A stretch of 58,615 nt of DNA, taken from assembly GCA_049999765.1 (NCBI GenBank), contig JBNGIQ010007826.1, positions 1 to 58,615 on the forward strand. The letters are read 5' to 3'. The notes beneath the pieces are model-generated. The model was not told where the DNA came from. It did not search any database and saw nothing but the letters and a program-made list of their open reading frames with translations. This stretch comes from Phaeoceros laevis (lineage: Eukaryota; Anthocerotophyta; Anthocerotopsida; Notothyladales). Within the stretch, counting starts at the first letter, position 1. Every line of letters begins with the position of its first letter. Made by a program: the position numbers and the translations under genes. This document shows, one piece after another, positions 10,488 through 22,376 of the stretch.

Positions 10488-12881
10488 AGACGCCAAACCA
10501 AGCGCGTGCTGCAAATAGGGCAAACAGACCCTGCCAGCCTGTTGCCCCAGTCGGGAACAGTAAACAGTAGTTGCGGTGGGAAACACGTGGCCCGTTCCAA
10601 GAGTTGGTTTCCCCCACTCATCCTGCCAGCCCTGCCCGGGGTACGTTACCGAAGGGCATGGTCCTGAGGACCTGCATCGAACTTATTATTGCCTTTAGAG
10701 CTTCAGGGCTCTCAGACGGCAATCGCAATCTGGCTGAACTCCTTCCAGCAAGTAGCTCGAGTGAACCCATGGCTTTAGGATGAGTCGAGCTGGCTAGAGA
10801 ATGGGCCCGGGAAATACCGTACCGAGGGCTTTGGAAAAGACCTCTGGCTTGTTAGCCGGACATTTCATTGTGACTTTGGTAGAAGCTGCACATGGTCAAC
10901 AGCACGCAGACGGAGTGTCCAAGACTGTAACCATCTTCAGAACGTCATCCTGGAATCGTCCAATTCAGCGCCTGGTCGACTAGGATTCTGTCAACACGCT
11001 GCCCTTCCGCAAGTGGCCTGAATCCGCCTGACTCAGAGGAAGCTGTCTGCACTAATCGACTGGCAAAGCTCGGTGTACGTGGCACCTTCTGGAGTGATGT
11101 CCCTCAGCAGCAAGCCAGCAAAGCAATTGCAAGCAAGCCCATTGTGCTGCCCCCTTCGAAGGACATCAACTGGTTTTCTGGAAGAAGCCTATGCTAGCCC
11201 TGGGCATGCTGGCTGGACCCAACAGCAGGTTTGGATCACCTCCAGCTCTTCTTCAAAAGCCAAGCTCGTCAGACTAAGGTATGTAGAGGCAAATTGTTCT
11301 CATTGCAGCCATGGAGCAATTCCTGGAATTATCAAGAGGCTCCGGCTGGAGATCGTGAATTGCTTCAATATGCAATTTGCAAACACCTGGGAAGGAAGAG
11401 AGAGCCGCAGTTCACTCTGTCAAGCATCACCCTCCTGCCTGGGGATCGCACAATATAGGTCTGATGCTTCAGGGTTCATCACATGCAGCCACGCAATAAG
11501 CTGTGGACCGTTCCCACAATCGAAATTGGATGTGAGGAGACGAGCACACCTTCGGATTCACCTGTGAGAGAGAAAACCATAACAATCCTGCTGCAGGAAA
11601 GGCACCATCTTGGTAGCTCACCTGCAAGTGGAGCCAAGTAGATCGACCCCTAACAGACACAAAGATCCGACCTTAAATGCTGGGAAGTTGAAACTGAGAC
11701 AGGTGGAAAGAGTGAATACCCTGCGGTGTGCAGTAAAAGGAGTGAGGCAAAGAGTGCCGGTAGTACGGAAAGGATATCCCTGCCCTAACTGAAATCTGCT
11801 GTGCTCATCAAGCAAGCTCAAAGCAACTGCAATGACCTAGCTCAGATACGCCAGTGATCAATGAATGAGAGAGGAAGCACCTACCTCGTTGAAACCACAA
11901 CAATCGAGACAGGATTGGACAGAAATCGGGAATGTGGAACTCATCACCTTCCTCGGCATATGCTCCAAGACAGGGCCAAGACGAAAAAGAAATTCCCACT
12001 CGTCGCTAACGGCCCCACCGCATCCCTGGTAGAGGTCCCCGCAGGCAAAGGCCAATGACAAAGGAGACAGGTTGCAAGATCAAAGTATCTGTATAGCGAA
12101 ATCCGGTGCAGCTGCTTGGTGCCTCCCGCCCCGGAAGGCAGCCACAGGTCCCCGTCCGTCGGTCGTCGGTCTCCAATCGGGCAGCGAGGCAAGTGCAGGC
12201 AGCATGCAGGTTGGTGAGCAGCGACGACGGCAAGAGAGGGAGCGGTTAGGGCCAGGCGACTATTATTGAAGTAAGAGACGCGGGGTTGGCCTGGCGGCAG
12301 GAAGGCAACAGGTGGTTGGTCCCTGGACCTGCAGGCCCCCCATCCGGGTTTGCCCGCGGCTCCTTCGCCACCCGCCATCGATTTTGTCGCTGCTGCATCT
12401 AGTGCGAGCCGCTACCAGGGCACCCGCGCGGGAATATAGTACTGCGGTCCGTGTTGTGGAGGAGGCGCGGCATAGCACTACACCACTACACCCTGAGAGG
12501 ATTCCGGGAGAAGGAGATTGCTTGCGGTTGCTGTGGAAGGGAAGAAGGGTTGGTTCGTTCTGCTGGACGTGACTTAGGAGCGTCTCGAGTGCCGGGGCGG
12601 CTGGTTGTGGTGCAGGTGAGGCGCGGTTGCGATTCCCCTCCGCTTTGGTGGAAAAACAGCGATTTTGCGGGGGTTGGGAGACTGGCATGTCGGTTTAGTG
12701 GAGGCTTGCGGGTGCTGGAGTGCTTGTTTTGGTGTGAGGTCAGCGTCTGGTCGAGTGAAATGGCGAACTCTTGCTCTGCGCTCGCCTGGGAACTGTGGGG
12801 TCACGCAATCTGGTGGTCGTTGCGGATTGTAGAGCTTTTGTCATGGATTTTGAGCAAGGATGTTGCTCATGTGTTGCAGGG
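10488..12881. other. Unassigned region with splice-like signals
   Basis: No full gene recognised. On the minus strand, donor-like sites occur near 11884 and 11624. An open stretch just above 11887 encodes GDEFHIPDFCPILSRLL, which resembles the IPDF.P.L segment of plant cytochrome P450s, but no heme-binding or I-helix motif was found. On the plus strand, a possible exon ends AAG|GTATGT near 11278. These may be remnants or a spliced non-coding transcript. The last part, from about 12500, is the upstream region of the pyruvate kinase gene. Confidence 0.25.
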
Positions 12882-15638
12882 ATGGCGAACGCCATGAGGA
12901 TGTGTTTATCTTCTCCCACGTGCATGCGCGGGGAGCTGGCAGGCCATGCTTTGCATGAGAAGGCGAGCTTTCCTTCCTCCGTGAGCACTAGTACGTCAGT
13001 CTCCTTCAGAGCGGCCCCTGTGAAGGCGCACCCGCAGCTGGTAGTGCGGGTGCCTCGGAGTAGTGCACTGAACGGAGATGGTGGGAGGCACCAGGAGAAG
13101 AAGTCTTCTTCGAAGCAGGGGAGGATGAGCCGGAAGAACCGGTCTCCGGAGAGAGACAACCTGCGCACGAATGTGGTCGCGGAGTACAGGGACAGCTCCA
13201 AAGGCGAGGCGGGAGCAGGGGTTCTGGATCTCGACATGGCTGCTCAAAATGGAGTGGTGACAGAGGATGGGGCTGCCAAATCTTCTACCAACGGGGCGTC
13301 TCGTGTATCCGAACATGCTGGAGAGAAGTGGGCGGTCCCGGCCTCTCCGTCGGGAATCGAAATTGACCATGTCACGGAAGCAGAGCTGAAAGAAAACGGT
13401 TTCCGCAGCACCAGGAGAACGAAGCTGATCTGTACTATCGGTGAGATGAATTCTGGCTCTGTAGCTCCCTTCTCTTCTTTGGAAGGGGAGTTGGCTGTTT
13501 CCCTGAAGGCTGGAGCAACCTAACTTCGACTGTGCTGATGAGCAGGTCCGGCTTGTTGTGAGTTTGATCAGTTGGAAGCTCTGGCGATGGGAGGAATGAA
13601 CGTGGCCAGGATAAATATGTGCCACGGCACCAGGGAGTGGCATCGCAATGTCATAAAAAACGTGAGGAAGCTGAATGCAGAGAAAGGGTACTGTGTGGCT
13701 TTGATGATGGACACAGAAGGCAGCGAGATTCACATGGGTGACCTCGGGGGTGAAGCATCTGCCAAGGCTGAGGTGACTTTTTGTTTGCGTACCCTTTGTC
13801 CAGTTATGAGTTTGTCTTATGAATCTTATGTGCAGTTGTTGGTTAGTGACTTATCTGTGAACTGTCCCTGTGAAAGCAGGATGGGGAGGTATGGACGTTC
13901 ACAGTCCGTACATTTACTGATGCTCTCCCTGAGAGGACCCTGCAGGTTAACTACGATGGTTTTGCAGAGGGTAAGAGATCCCACGTCATTTCAGAGTGAT
14001 TCAGACCAAAAACTTTTGTGTAAGTCAGTTGTGGGCTTTGTTTAGATCATGTAGCCATATCTAAAAACTTATTTTGACGTCTTATGGTGTCCAGATGTGC
14101 GGGTTGGTGATGAGCTTGTTGTGGATGGTGGTATGGTGCGGTTTGAGGTGCTTGAAAAAGTTGGCCCAGACGTCAAGTGCAAATGCATCGATCCTGGCCT
14201 GTTACTACCTCGTGCGAATTTGACATTTTGGAGGGATGGTCGCCTTGTGCGAGAAAGGAACGCAATGCTTCCTACTATTTCATCCAAGGTAGAGATCTGC
14301 ACCTTCCACTTCTGGTTGCGTCTTCTGGAGCCTAGTACCTTAGGTCTATATTGTGGCTTTGAAATTCTTCTCACTGTTATTTCTCGACATCCATTTATCA
14401 GGACTGGATTGATATCGACTTTGGCATAGCTGAGGGTGTTGATTTCATTGCTATTTCTTTTGTGAAATCCCCTGATGTCATCAAGCATCTGAAGAGCTAT
14501 ATTTCTGCTCGGGCGCCAGAAGGGTGAGTGTTTCCGAGGGCATGGATGGACATGATGGATGCATCCAACCGCAGTCGTGTAGACACACGCGGTCAATGAC
14601 TTGAGCTGGACATGTGCAGGTGTATCGGTGTATTTGCAAAGATTGAGAGCAGTGACTCTCTCAGAAATCTTAAGGACATTATCCATGTCTCAGATGGTGC
14701 TATGGTGGCCCGAGGTGACCTAGGTGCTCAAATTCCTCTGGAGCAGGTTCCTTCAGTGCAGCAAGAGGTGGTGACACTGTGCAGGCAGCTCAACAAGCCT
14801 GTAATCGTGGCCTCTCAGTTTCTGGAGTCAATGATCGAGTACCCAACACCTACCCGAGCTGAGGTGAGTGGTTCACACGTGCCTGCACAATAGGCAGGCT
14901 CTCGTGAGGGAATTAGGGACAGAACTTGTAATGGCTTCTTCCCATCAACTCCTGACTTGTGGTTCGCTCGAGTGTTCAGGTCGCCGACATTTCAGAGGCA
15001 GTGAGGCAACGTGCGGATGCATTAATGCTATCAGGGGAGTCCGCTATGGGTTTGTTCCCAGAGAAGGCTCTAAGTGTTTTACGAACTGTGAGTTTGAGGA
15101 TTGAGCGATGGTGTCGTGAGGAAAAACACCATCAGTCGATGCGCCTGTCGGAAGTTTCCACTCTTCTACCAGACAGGATTTCAGAACAAATTTGCAACTC
15201 TGCAGCCCTAATGGGTAAGCTCGGTCAAGTGTGCATTTCCAGCCTTTGTGCCCTACTGAGGAAAAGTTTTATGAAGTAGCATACTGACAGCTATGTTTCC
15301 GATATCTTACTGGTCATGCAGCCAACAAGCTTGGGGCAGAGGCCATTTTTGTGTACACTCGCAGAGGCCACATGGCAACACTTCTTTCACGATGTCGACC
15401 AGATTGCCCAATCTTTGCATTCACAGAGTCAAAGAAAGTCAGGCATCATCTAAATCTGCAATGGGGTCTCATTCCCTTTCGGCTGGACTTTTCGGATGAT
15501 ATGGAGAGCAACCTCCGACGAACTTTTGCATTGCTGAAGGCCAGAGGCATGATGAAGTCGGGCGATCTTGTTGTGGCTGTCTCAGATATTTCGACCTCAG
15601 ACATGCTACAGTCGATTCAAGTTCGGAAGATCCCATGA
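12882..15638 (+). CDS. PKP1: Plastidial pyruvate kinase, alpha subunit
   Basis: Converts phosphoenolpyruvate and ADP to pyruvate and ATP in the plastid stroma, supplying pyruvate for fatty-acid synthesis. Eight exons: 12882-13440, 13546-13772, 13880-13970, 14095-14288, 14402-14523, 14620-14863, 14980-15214 and 15322-15638 (about 662 aa). A Ser/Arg-rich N-terminus of roughly 150 residues looks like a transit peptide plus linker. The catalytic core starts at [15 protein letters not shown]. Diagnostic of the plant PKp-alpha clade are [57 protein letters not shown] and the C-terminal SDMLQSIQV; the substitution of TKGPEIR by TEGSEIH is normal there. An in-frame ATG at 12771 is possible, but CAG just before 12882 may be a splice acceptor in the 5' UTR. 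Part of exon 7 onward is duplicated downstream. Confidence 0.93.
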
Positions 15639-16056
15639 GCAGCAACTCGTAGCATCGGAATGGTCTAAGGTACAGGGGTGTAATGTGCACCCTATGTCAT
15701 GAATTCTATTCTTTCCCTGTCTCCCCCTAAATCTCATCTGGATGGGATGCATATTTCTGTTCGTCAAATGAGGTTGGTATTACGCGGTTGCCTGGAAGGG
15801 GACAATTTTCGCAAGAGTAGCCACCTGAGAAAAACTTTTCAGCAACCGCTCAATTTCACACGATTAATGGTTTCATTTGGGTCCAAGTAGTAGTAATCTA
15901 GTCTAGATGTGCTACTCCACTACTCCACTTTGGGCCCCGGCCTGTGTAACCTTATTTAGAGCATTTGAACTAATCAGGAGAGCACGAACGTAAGTTTACC
16001 TTTGTAAAGATCTGTCCGAGACTTGACTCAAAAAACCGGGGAACTTGATGGTTACA
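15098..16056. repeat. Duplicated block, copy A (pyruvate kinase tail and 3' flank)
   Basis: This block (part of exon 7, intron 7, exon 8, 3' flank) is repeated at 17362-18315. Homology begins sharply at GGATTGAGCGATGG in both copies. Introns are retained in both, so the copying was at DNA level and not through mRNA. It continues into an unknown minus-strand gene, but copy A lacks about 1 kb present in copy B. Confidence 0.9.
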
Positions 16057-16720
16057 GGGGAGCACAGCCCGGGCTTTGACCGCTGGAGGAAGAGTGGCCC
16101 GCTCCACCCGCAAGAATGCCATTGCCCTCGTGGAAGGTGCTTCAGCTGGATCGTGGGCTGATTCAGCTTCACCATCTTGATCGTGGACTGATTCAGCTTC
16201 ACCATCTTGTGGATTGATCTTACATGTCATTGGCGGTCAGACTCTCCTCTCTGCACCTCCGATTGATTGTGGACTGATTCAGCTTCACCATCTTGTTGTA
16301 CATGTCATTGGCAGTCATACTCTCCCCTCTCGATTCTGGAAGGGGCTGAAAGGTGTCGCCCGGATGTTCAGCAATAAACACACACACACACACACACACA
16401 CCGGGGCTTTCATACTTCAATTTCTCGTATTCCTCCACCATGCTACGAGTGTTTTCGTCATGTAATTCTGCAAATTCCTTGAACTCCGAGAGAACATGCT
16501 CCTGTGCTCGGAGCAGAGTTGTGTAGGCACAGACCGCGGTTGTTGTTTGCCCCAGGTCTCTGTTTGCAACACCAGGAAAATTGGGAATGGTTTCAAGGAA
16601 CTGGTTGCAGCTCCACCAGCGCCGTCCATTCCGCCAGCAAAAGACGTCGGGCCTGCCAGGAACAGGGAGCAAGGAGAATCGAATAGGATGGGTTTGGCGG
16701 GAAACTTCATGGACGTTTAG
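16057..16720 (-). pseudogene. Truncated copy A of unknown minus-strand gene
   Basis: Related to the minus-strand gene at 18878-19739. The shared part reads TTTAVCAYTTLLRAQEHVLS, then EFKEFAELHDENTRSMVEE. Downstream, an inserted CA repeat (16377-16401) and three tandem copies of a short segment (MYNKMVKLNQSTI and variants, about 16150-16310) corrupt the protein. The whole 3' half seen in copy B is missing. I do not recognise the family. Its position next to the intact pyruvate kinase, while the fuller copy sits next to a truncated kinase, shows both came from one duplication. Confidence 0.6.
16377..16401. repeat. CA dinucleotide microsatellite
   Basis: An uninterrupted run of about twelve CA units inside the truncated gene copy A. 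It is absent at the matching place in copy B, so it arose or expanded after the duplication. Confidence 0.95.
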
Positions 16721-16759
16721 TTTGCAGCATTTGCAGCCCTAGACTGGAAGTTACTGTCT

Positions 16760-17053
16760 GGAATAGTCTTGCTTCGTGCGGGACATACCTTCACCACATT
16801 CCAGTGCCTCCTTCATACTAATGACATTGTCCTGACATTATCTTCCCCACAAGGTCTACATAGGGCCTTTTTTGATGACCACTATCTGGATATAAATGTC
16901 AGGAAAGCCTCAAGTATGTTGTTCGGAAGTATCAGCAAAGACCACAAATTCTACTGGAAGGGCAGTCCCTCATTCAGAGAGCACGGTTTCTACGGAGAAT
17001 TGAAGCCATGGAAGAGGGCAGACCACCCCCTCCTAGCCCTGCGAATGTCCTAA
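16760..17053 (+). mobile_element. LINE-type reverse transcriptase fragment
   Basis: The frame at 16769-17053 reads CLLHTNDIVLTLSSPQGLHR, then LDINVRKASSMLFGS and FYWKGS. This matches the palm of non-LTR reverse transcriptases, normally LLFADDIVLLS.S..GLQ, L.VN..KTKVM.F, and a later F.W.G. The catalytic ADD is mutated to TND and the rest of the enzyme is missing, so it is dead. It lies exactly between the two copies of the pyruvate kinase duplication and may mark the recombination site. The rest of 17054-17361 is not recognised. Confidence 0.5.
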
Positions 17054-17361
17054 GTAGAGCATGAAGCTGTCCCAGCTGGAAAGACTAGAATCTGGTACGG
17101 ACACTGACGACCATGGCTCACCCCAAGTCCGGCCTCACCCCAGATACCATCCAACAGGCATATCTGGACGCCACATGGGGCCGGGAGCACTTACCACATC
17201 CACAGACGAATGGTTCTACATTCGCGACTGTGCAACCTGGAAACATATGAGATGCAGTTGCTTCACTTGAGAGCCCTGCTGCCCAAGAGCCAGCGGCACA
17301 CCCTGACCAGTGGCCTGTAAGATCCTCCCAACTAGGCGTAGTGCGAGAGAGGTATAGCAGG

Positions 17362-17918
17362 GGATTGAGCGATGGTGTCGTGAGAAAAAACACCATCAGT
17401 CGATGCGCCTGTCGGAAGTTTCCACTCTTCTACCAGACAGAATTTCGGAATTTCAGAAATTTGCAACTCTGCAGCCCGAATGGGTAAGCCCAGGCAAGTG
17501 TGCATTTCCAGCCTTTGTGCCCTATTGCGGAAAAGTTTTAAGAGGTAGCATACTGACATTGTTATGTTCCCGATTTCTTACTGGTCATGCAGCCAACAAT
17601 CTCGGGGGCTCGGGGCAGAGGCGGCCATTTTTGTGTACACTCGCAGAGGCTACATGGCAACACTTCTTTCACGATGTCGACCAGATTGCCCAATCTTTGC
17701 ATTCACATTCAAAGAAAGTCAGGCATCATCTAAATCTGCAATGGGGTCTCATTGCCTTTCGGCTGGACTTTTCGGACGATATGGAGAGCAACCTCCGATG
17801 AACTTTCGCATTTCTGAAGGCCAGAGGCATGATGAAGTCGGGGGATCTTGTTCTGGCTGTCTCAGATATTTCGACCTCAGACATACTACAGTCCATTCAG
17901 GTTCGGAAGATTCCATGA
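17362..17918 (+). pseudogene. Pyruvate kinase 3' fragment, copy B
   Basis: Copy of the end of the plastid pyruvate kinase gene: the last part of exon 7, intron 7 and exon 8. It is broken. An extra AATTTC segment near 17450 alters ISEQICNSA, the splice junction now follows PEW, and small indels near 17600 and 17705 shift the frame. There is no upstream catalytic domain and no promoter. The exon 8-like part still ends SDILQSIQV-like before a TGA at 17916. Confidence 0.9.
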
Positions 17919-18315
17919 GCAGTGCACACTCTGTGATGTTTTCTATCCTTTCCATCTGTCCCACTAAATCTGATCTGGATGCATGGGCTGCATAATTTCC
18001 TGTTCGTAAAATGAGGTTGGCATTATGCGGTTAGCCTGGCAAGGTGATCAGCTCCAGGCAGTAAGGGAGGCATGTCTAGCAACCTTAAGCAGAGAGGATT
18101 TGATTTCTGTCGAATCTGTAGACAATGGACCGTTTTAACAAAGTGCCAAGTGATAATCTAGTCTAGATGTGCTACTTCACTTTGAGCTCTGGCCTGTGTA
18201 TCTTATCCAGAACAGCTGAACTAGGCAGGAGAACACGAAATAGAGTATACCTGTAAACAGATGTATTCGAGTTTTGACACCTTAGAAAACCGCGGATTCC
18301 GATGGTTACAGCTTG
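17362..18315. repeat. Duplicated block, copy B
   Basis: Second copy of 15098-16056. Beyond the kinase stop the match continues through the 3' flank (for example CTAGTCTAGATGTGCTACT at about 15900 and 18160) to GATGGTTACAG at 16056 and 18311. The copies are about 2.26 kb apart. Confidence 0.9.
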
Positions 18316-18877
18316 AGGGAATCTCTGGGATACACAAGGATGAAGGATTGTGATGATGTATTGCTGGATCTGGGCATGAGAGTTAAGTGGAAGGAATAAG
18401 CATCTTGATGATGTATCGCAGAACCGGGCAAATGTTGGGACGTACATGTGTTCAGATGCCTATCCTTCATGGTCGAAATGAAAGTAGCTCTAGGCCCTAA
18501 TCCACGGTCCAGTATATCTCCTGCACGCATGTGCAAATGCAGGTGCAGCAGCTCTACATCAGGTAAAGCAGCTCTTCTAGTTAACTCCGTCGCAGACATG
18601 TATCCAGCAATCAAAGCATCCGAGTCTGCAGAAGGTTTACTCATATTAGGCTCAACATGGACACAGATTCCTCAGTAATACTGGATCTGGCTCTCTAAAA
18701 ATCTGGATCGAGTATACTGGCTTGAACTTCGAGGGAATGAGACAAACACAGTCATGGTCGAGGCTCCGTGCTTGTAGTTTCCAATCAAATCTCAGCTGTT
18801 CAAACATACCACCAAAAGTACCTCTCACATCTGTTGTTCTATGCCCCAGCTTTTGAACTAGTGCGAAATTGGCTTCG

Positions 18878-19739
18878 CTACCAGTCTTCATCTTCTTCAT
18901 CGTCCTCGTCGTCCTCATCCTCACGGTCGGATGGTTCCTCCTCCGACATATAAAAATCGAATGCCCTCGCGAATGGGGCAACATTCTCCTGCGGGTCCCA
19001 TTCGGTAACATATTCTTGAGCACGGGGATAGGTCCCACGGGGGTAGAGCAGAGTTTCGTGAGCAAGAAACATGACTGCAGGCTTCTTCCCGTGTGGATGG
19101 AATTTTCGGCACCCTCAGCTGTATGCGCTGTCCTTGGCCTCAATTTTCTCACCGTAATATCGCTGCACCCTTCTCTTGTACTTCTCGATCCTGTCAGCGC
19201 CCTCAGCCCATCTACTTTTGCGGGGGTTCGCCTTGGCATACTCAGCAATGGCAGCTTCAGGACTGTGCTTTTTCCAAGCTGGGAGAATCAGCACTCACCA
19301 CAATTCGTTCAGCCACACCATCTCTTGTCACAACGAAAATTGGAAAAGGCGGTGGTAAGGAAGCACAAGCTCGGGATTTGGCCGCTGGAAGAAGAGTGGC
19401 CCTCTCCACCTGCCACAGAGTGCCCATGCCCTCGTGGAAGGCGCTATCGATCGTAGATTGATGCAGCTCCGCCACCTTGTTGTACATGTCATCGGCAGTC
19501 AGGCTCTCTCCTCTCCTCCTACGGATTTCATACTTCAATTTATCCCATTCCTTCACCATACCGCTGGTGCTATCGTCATGTTGTTCTGCGAACTCCTTGA
19601 ACTCAGAGAGAACATGCCCCTGCGCTCGGACCAGAGTTCTGTACGCACAAACCGCGGTTGTTGTTTTCTCATCCAGCTCCCTGCCCCAGCTCTCTGTCTG
19701 CAACACCAGGAAAGGTGGGAATGGTTTCAAGTTGTTCAA
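18878..19739 (-). pseudogene. Unknown gene, fuller copy B with in-frame stop
   Basis: Product not recognised. On the minus strand the first part reads TESWGRELDEKTTTAVCAYR, VLSEFKEFAEQHDDSTSGM and ESLTADDMYNKVAELHQSTI. In another frame follow AAIAEYAKANPRKSRWAEGA, DRIEKYKRRVQRYYGEKIEA, then a TGA near 19115. After the TGA the same frame continues as FLAHETLLYPRGTYPRAQEY and ends in an acidic tail (EDEDDEDDEEDEDW). Reading across frames needs either splicing (an AG acceptor before TESWG is good) or frameshifts. The in-frame TGA makes a pseudogene more likely than a working gene. A helical, charged protein is implied. Confidence 0.5.
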
Positions 19740-19874
19740 ACTTTCAAGGCATTGGTTGCAGCTCCACCCGCGCCGTCGATTCCGCCAGGAACAGAAAATA
19801 AATGCGGATTAAAAATTTTACAATACAGCTATTGGATAGAACTTATGACACGACAAATATGTTATTGTGCTTGA

Positions 19875-21100
19875 TGGTAATGGAAAATTGTTGGAGATAA
19901 CTCTGTTTCAACTTTATTTACATCTTCCGGCATCTCTCCCACCGTGTTTGTACATGGAGAGAAACAATTATATGGACATTCAACTTAGGCATGAGCTAGC
20001 AACAATGAAAGCTCTTCGAAATGTTCTAAAGTTTGATATCTATAAAGCATGCGTCATTAAACACAAAAAGAGCTTTTGAACTTTCACAATCTTAGTATGT
20101 CAAAGTTAGATAAATCAATATCATATGCATTTCGAATTTTTCTATCATTCAAGTAAGGATTTCCAATGTTGTTAAGTATCAATTGATATGGCCAATAGGG
20201 GTTAACAAATTCAAACTGCTAGGAAATCAACTTGTACATCATTCAAGTAAGGATTGACAATGTTGCTGAACGTTGATTATCAATTGATGTAAATCATTCA
20301 AGTAAGCATTGACAATGTTGTTGAATGTTGATTATCTATTGATGTGTACAATTTATACATTACCGGCTTGGTCGACTTCCCATGGATGAAAGGAGAATGA
20401 AGAATTGACAATGTAACTGATTATTAATGCCAGACTTGGGCTAATTCCCTATAAATGAAAGGAGACGAGAGGAGTCTCGGTGTTATTTGTGTCCTAGGGA
20501 TTCCCTATGAATAAAAGGAGATGAAGGGAGTCAACAATTTGCATCATATGGATTCATCATTAATCGTCGATTTTGTCACTTTGTTTGAAAATTAATTCAT
20601 CATCAATCGCCCATTTTGTCACTTCATTTGCAATTTTCAAGGCTCCAACGACATACTTATACGATAGTTGAATTGTAAATTTTCAAAATGAAATTTGATT
20701 AATTCCACCTTTTTACTTTAGCTTAATGTTGAAAATTTGGACTTCAAAGTTTAAGCATCTATTCATGTTTTGATAATTCAACATGTGACATAAGTTTTTT
20801 ACTTCTCCTTGCAATGTGGTCTTTACCTCAAGACGAAGAAGAAAATTTACTACGATAGACATGCACAATAAACGAACCTCCATCCCTCTGCGATTGATCA
20901 CGAGATACAACGCAAAACGTGGACAAAGTTATACATTCACTTTTTAAGAGCCGGTCCACTTCTGTAACATCCAGTGATTCCACTCCACTTTATGCCTAAA
21001 CCGAAACAGCTTTAGCCGGTGTAGTGTATTTCCTTTTACCTTTGCCTTTTGTTAGATAAGAGAAAATACTCTCTGCAGGGGTTAAAAAATGCATGAGAGG
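19875..21100. repeat. AT-rich island with degenerate minisatellites
   Basis: Clearly more AT-rich than its surroundings. CATTCAAGTAAGGATTGACA-like units occur near 20146, 20239 and 20295. A second family (TTCCCTATAAATGAAAGGAG-like) occurs near 20374, 20442 and 20499, and a third (CATCATTAATCGTCGATTTT-like) near 20549 and 20599. No coding signal. It may be old repeat or retroelement sequence. Confidence 0.7.
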
Positions 21101-21558
21101 GAACGTGCGAGGAAGAATTGCAATTCCCTGGCTTAGGTCAAGGCTCAAGAGCATCAACCTAGTTTGGCATCGGAAGTTACACAGTTACACTATCACCGAA
21201 TGTATGCCGTCCTTCCACAGGCGAAAAAGAAAGCCATCCCGACCCTACACCAGTTCCTAGTCGTGCGGCCCGGGTCGCTCGACTCCTGCCGTCGGGTGCA
21301 TCTGATCAGATGATCAGATGGGAGAGTTAAGTTACAGGTAGGTGGCGTTTTCCCACGGACAGACGTAGAACACAGAGGAAAAGAAAACTTCTCTTCCATC
21401 CTTGCTGCTGCTGCGCCTCTCTTGGCCCGCTCCGGCGTTTGAATGCGTGCTCTCGCGTCTGTACCGGCGCTGTGCGTCTGCAGGCAGCAGGGCTTCTGCT
21501 GACCCCCCTTTGGTGCGCAGGTTACCTCATCTGCACGAGGCTCTGGAGGCCGGAAGAA

Positions 21559-22376
21559 ATGGTGTTGGGAGGGAATCAGTCTGGCAAAGGAGCAAAGGGG
21601 CTCTCGCTGGGAAAGGGAGCCGACGGTGACAAGAAAGACAAAAAGAAGCCTGTCTCCAGGTCCTCCAAGGCTGGCCTACAGGTTTGTGCGTCATCTCCTC
21701 TTGCTCCATCTTTCTTCTGTCCTTCACCTACCTGTTCCGTGCTGCCTCGCGGTTGCGCAATTGCTTGCTGCCTGCGCCGCACCACCTGTGTGAGGCAGAT
21801 GCTGCCTCCCAGTCTGCTCATGCTCCCCGTGCACACCATGCTCCCTGGGCTCGCCTGATCTGCCAGCGGGCTGGACCTGCGCTGATGCGGTGAGCTACAC
21901 CAGATTCACAGGCACAGCCGGCTGTGCGGGGGACTTCGAGGTGGAGGGCAGAATTCTAGGTCACCGGGTGGTTGCTCCATAGCAGGCATGCGTTGCATGC
22001 CTGCCTGCCTGCCTCAACCGTGCCTGGTCGTGGGAGTTGTATGGTGAAGCTAATTTGGCCGCTCTTGTTTTGGCAGTTCCCCGTGGGGCGTATTCATCGG
22101 TTGCTGAAGCAGAGGGTTGCTGCCAATGGGAGAGTTGGTGCTACTGCGGCTGTGTACTCGGCCGCCATTTTGGAGTACCTCACTGCCGAGGTGTTGGAGC
22201 TTGCTGGCAATGCAAGTAAAGATCTTAAGGTGAAGCGCATCACTCCCAGACATCTGCAGCTGGCAATCAGGGGAGACGAGGAGCTGGACACATTGATCAA
22301 GGGCACGATAGCCGGGGGAGGTGTGATACCTCACATCCATAAGTCCCTTATCAACAAGTCCTCGAAAAAGGACTGA
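21559..22376 (+). CDS. Histone H2A.Z, copy 1
   Basis: Histone variant that replaces H2A in nucleosomes near transcription starts, deposited by the SWR1 complex. Two exons, 21559-21681 and 22077-22376, give 140 residues. The exon junction falls after KAGLQ, before [11 protein letters not shown], the usual intron place in H2A.Z genes. The Lys-rich N-tail is followed by the histone fold ([40 protein letters not shown]) and the H2A.Z docking domain [20 protein letters not shown], ending [11 protein letters not shown]. The 395-bp intron contains a CCTG repeat. The second gene, 3.9 kb downstream, is nearly the same protein with the same structure. Confidence 0.97.

Noticed and set aside
16693-16704. 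E2F-like site TTTGGCGGGAAA
   Set aside because: A good match, but it sits beside a truncated pseudogene with no cell-cycle gene to control. Chance is likely.
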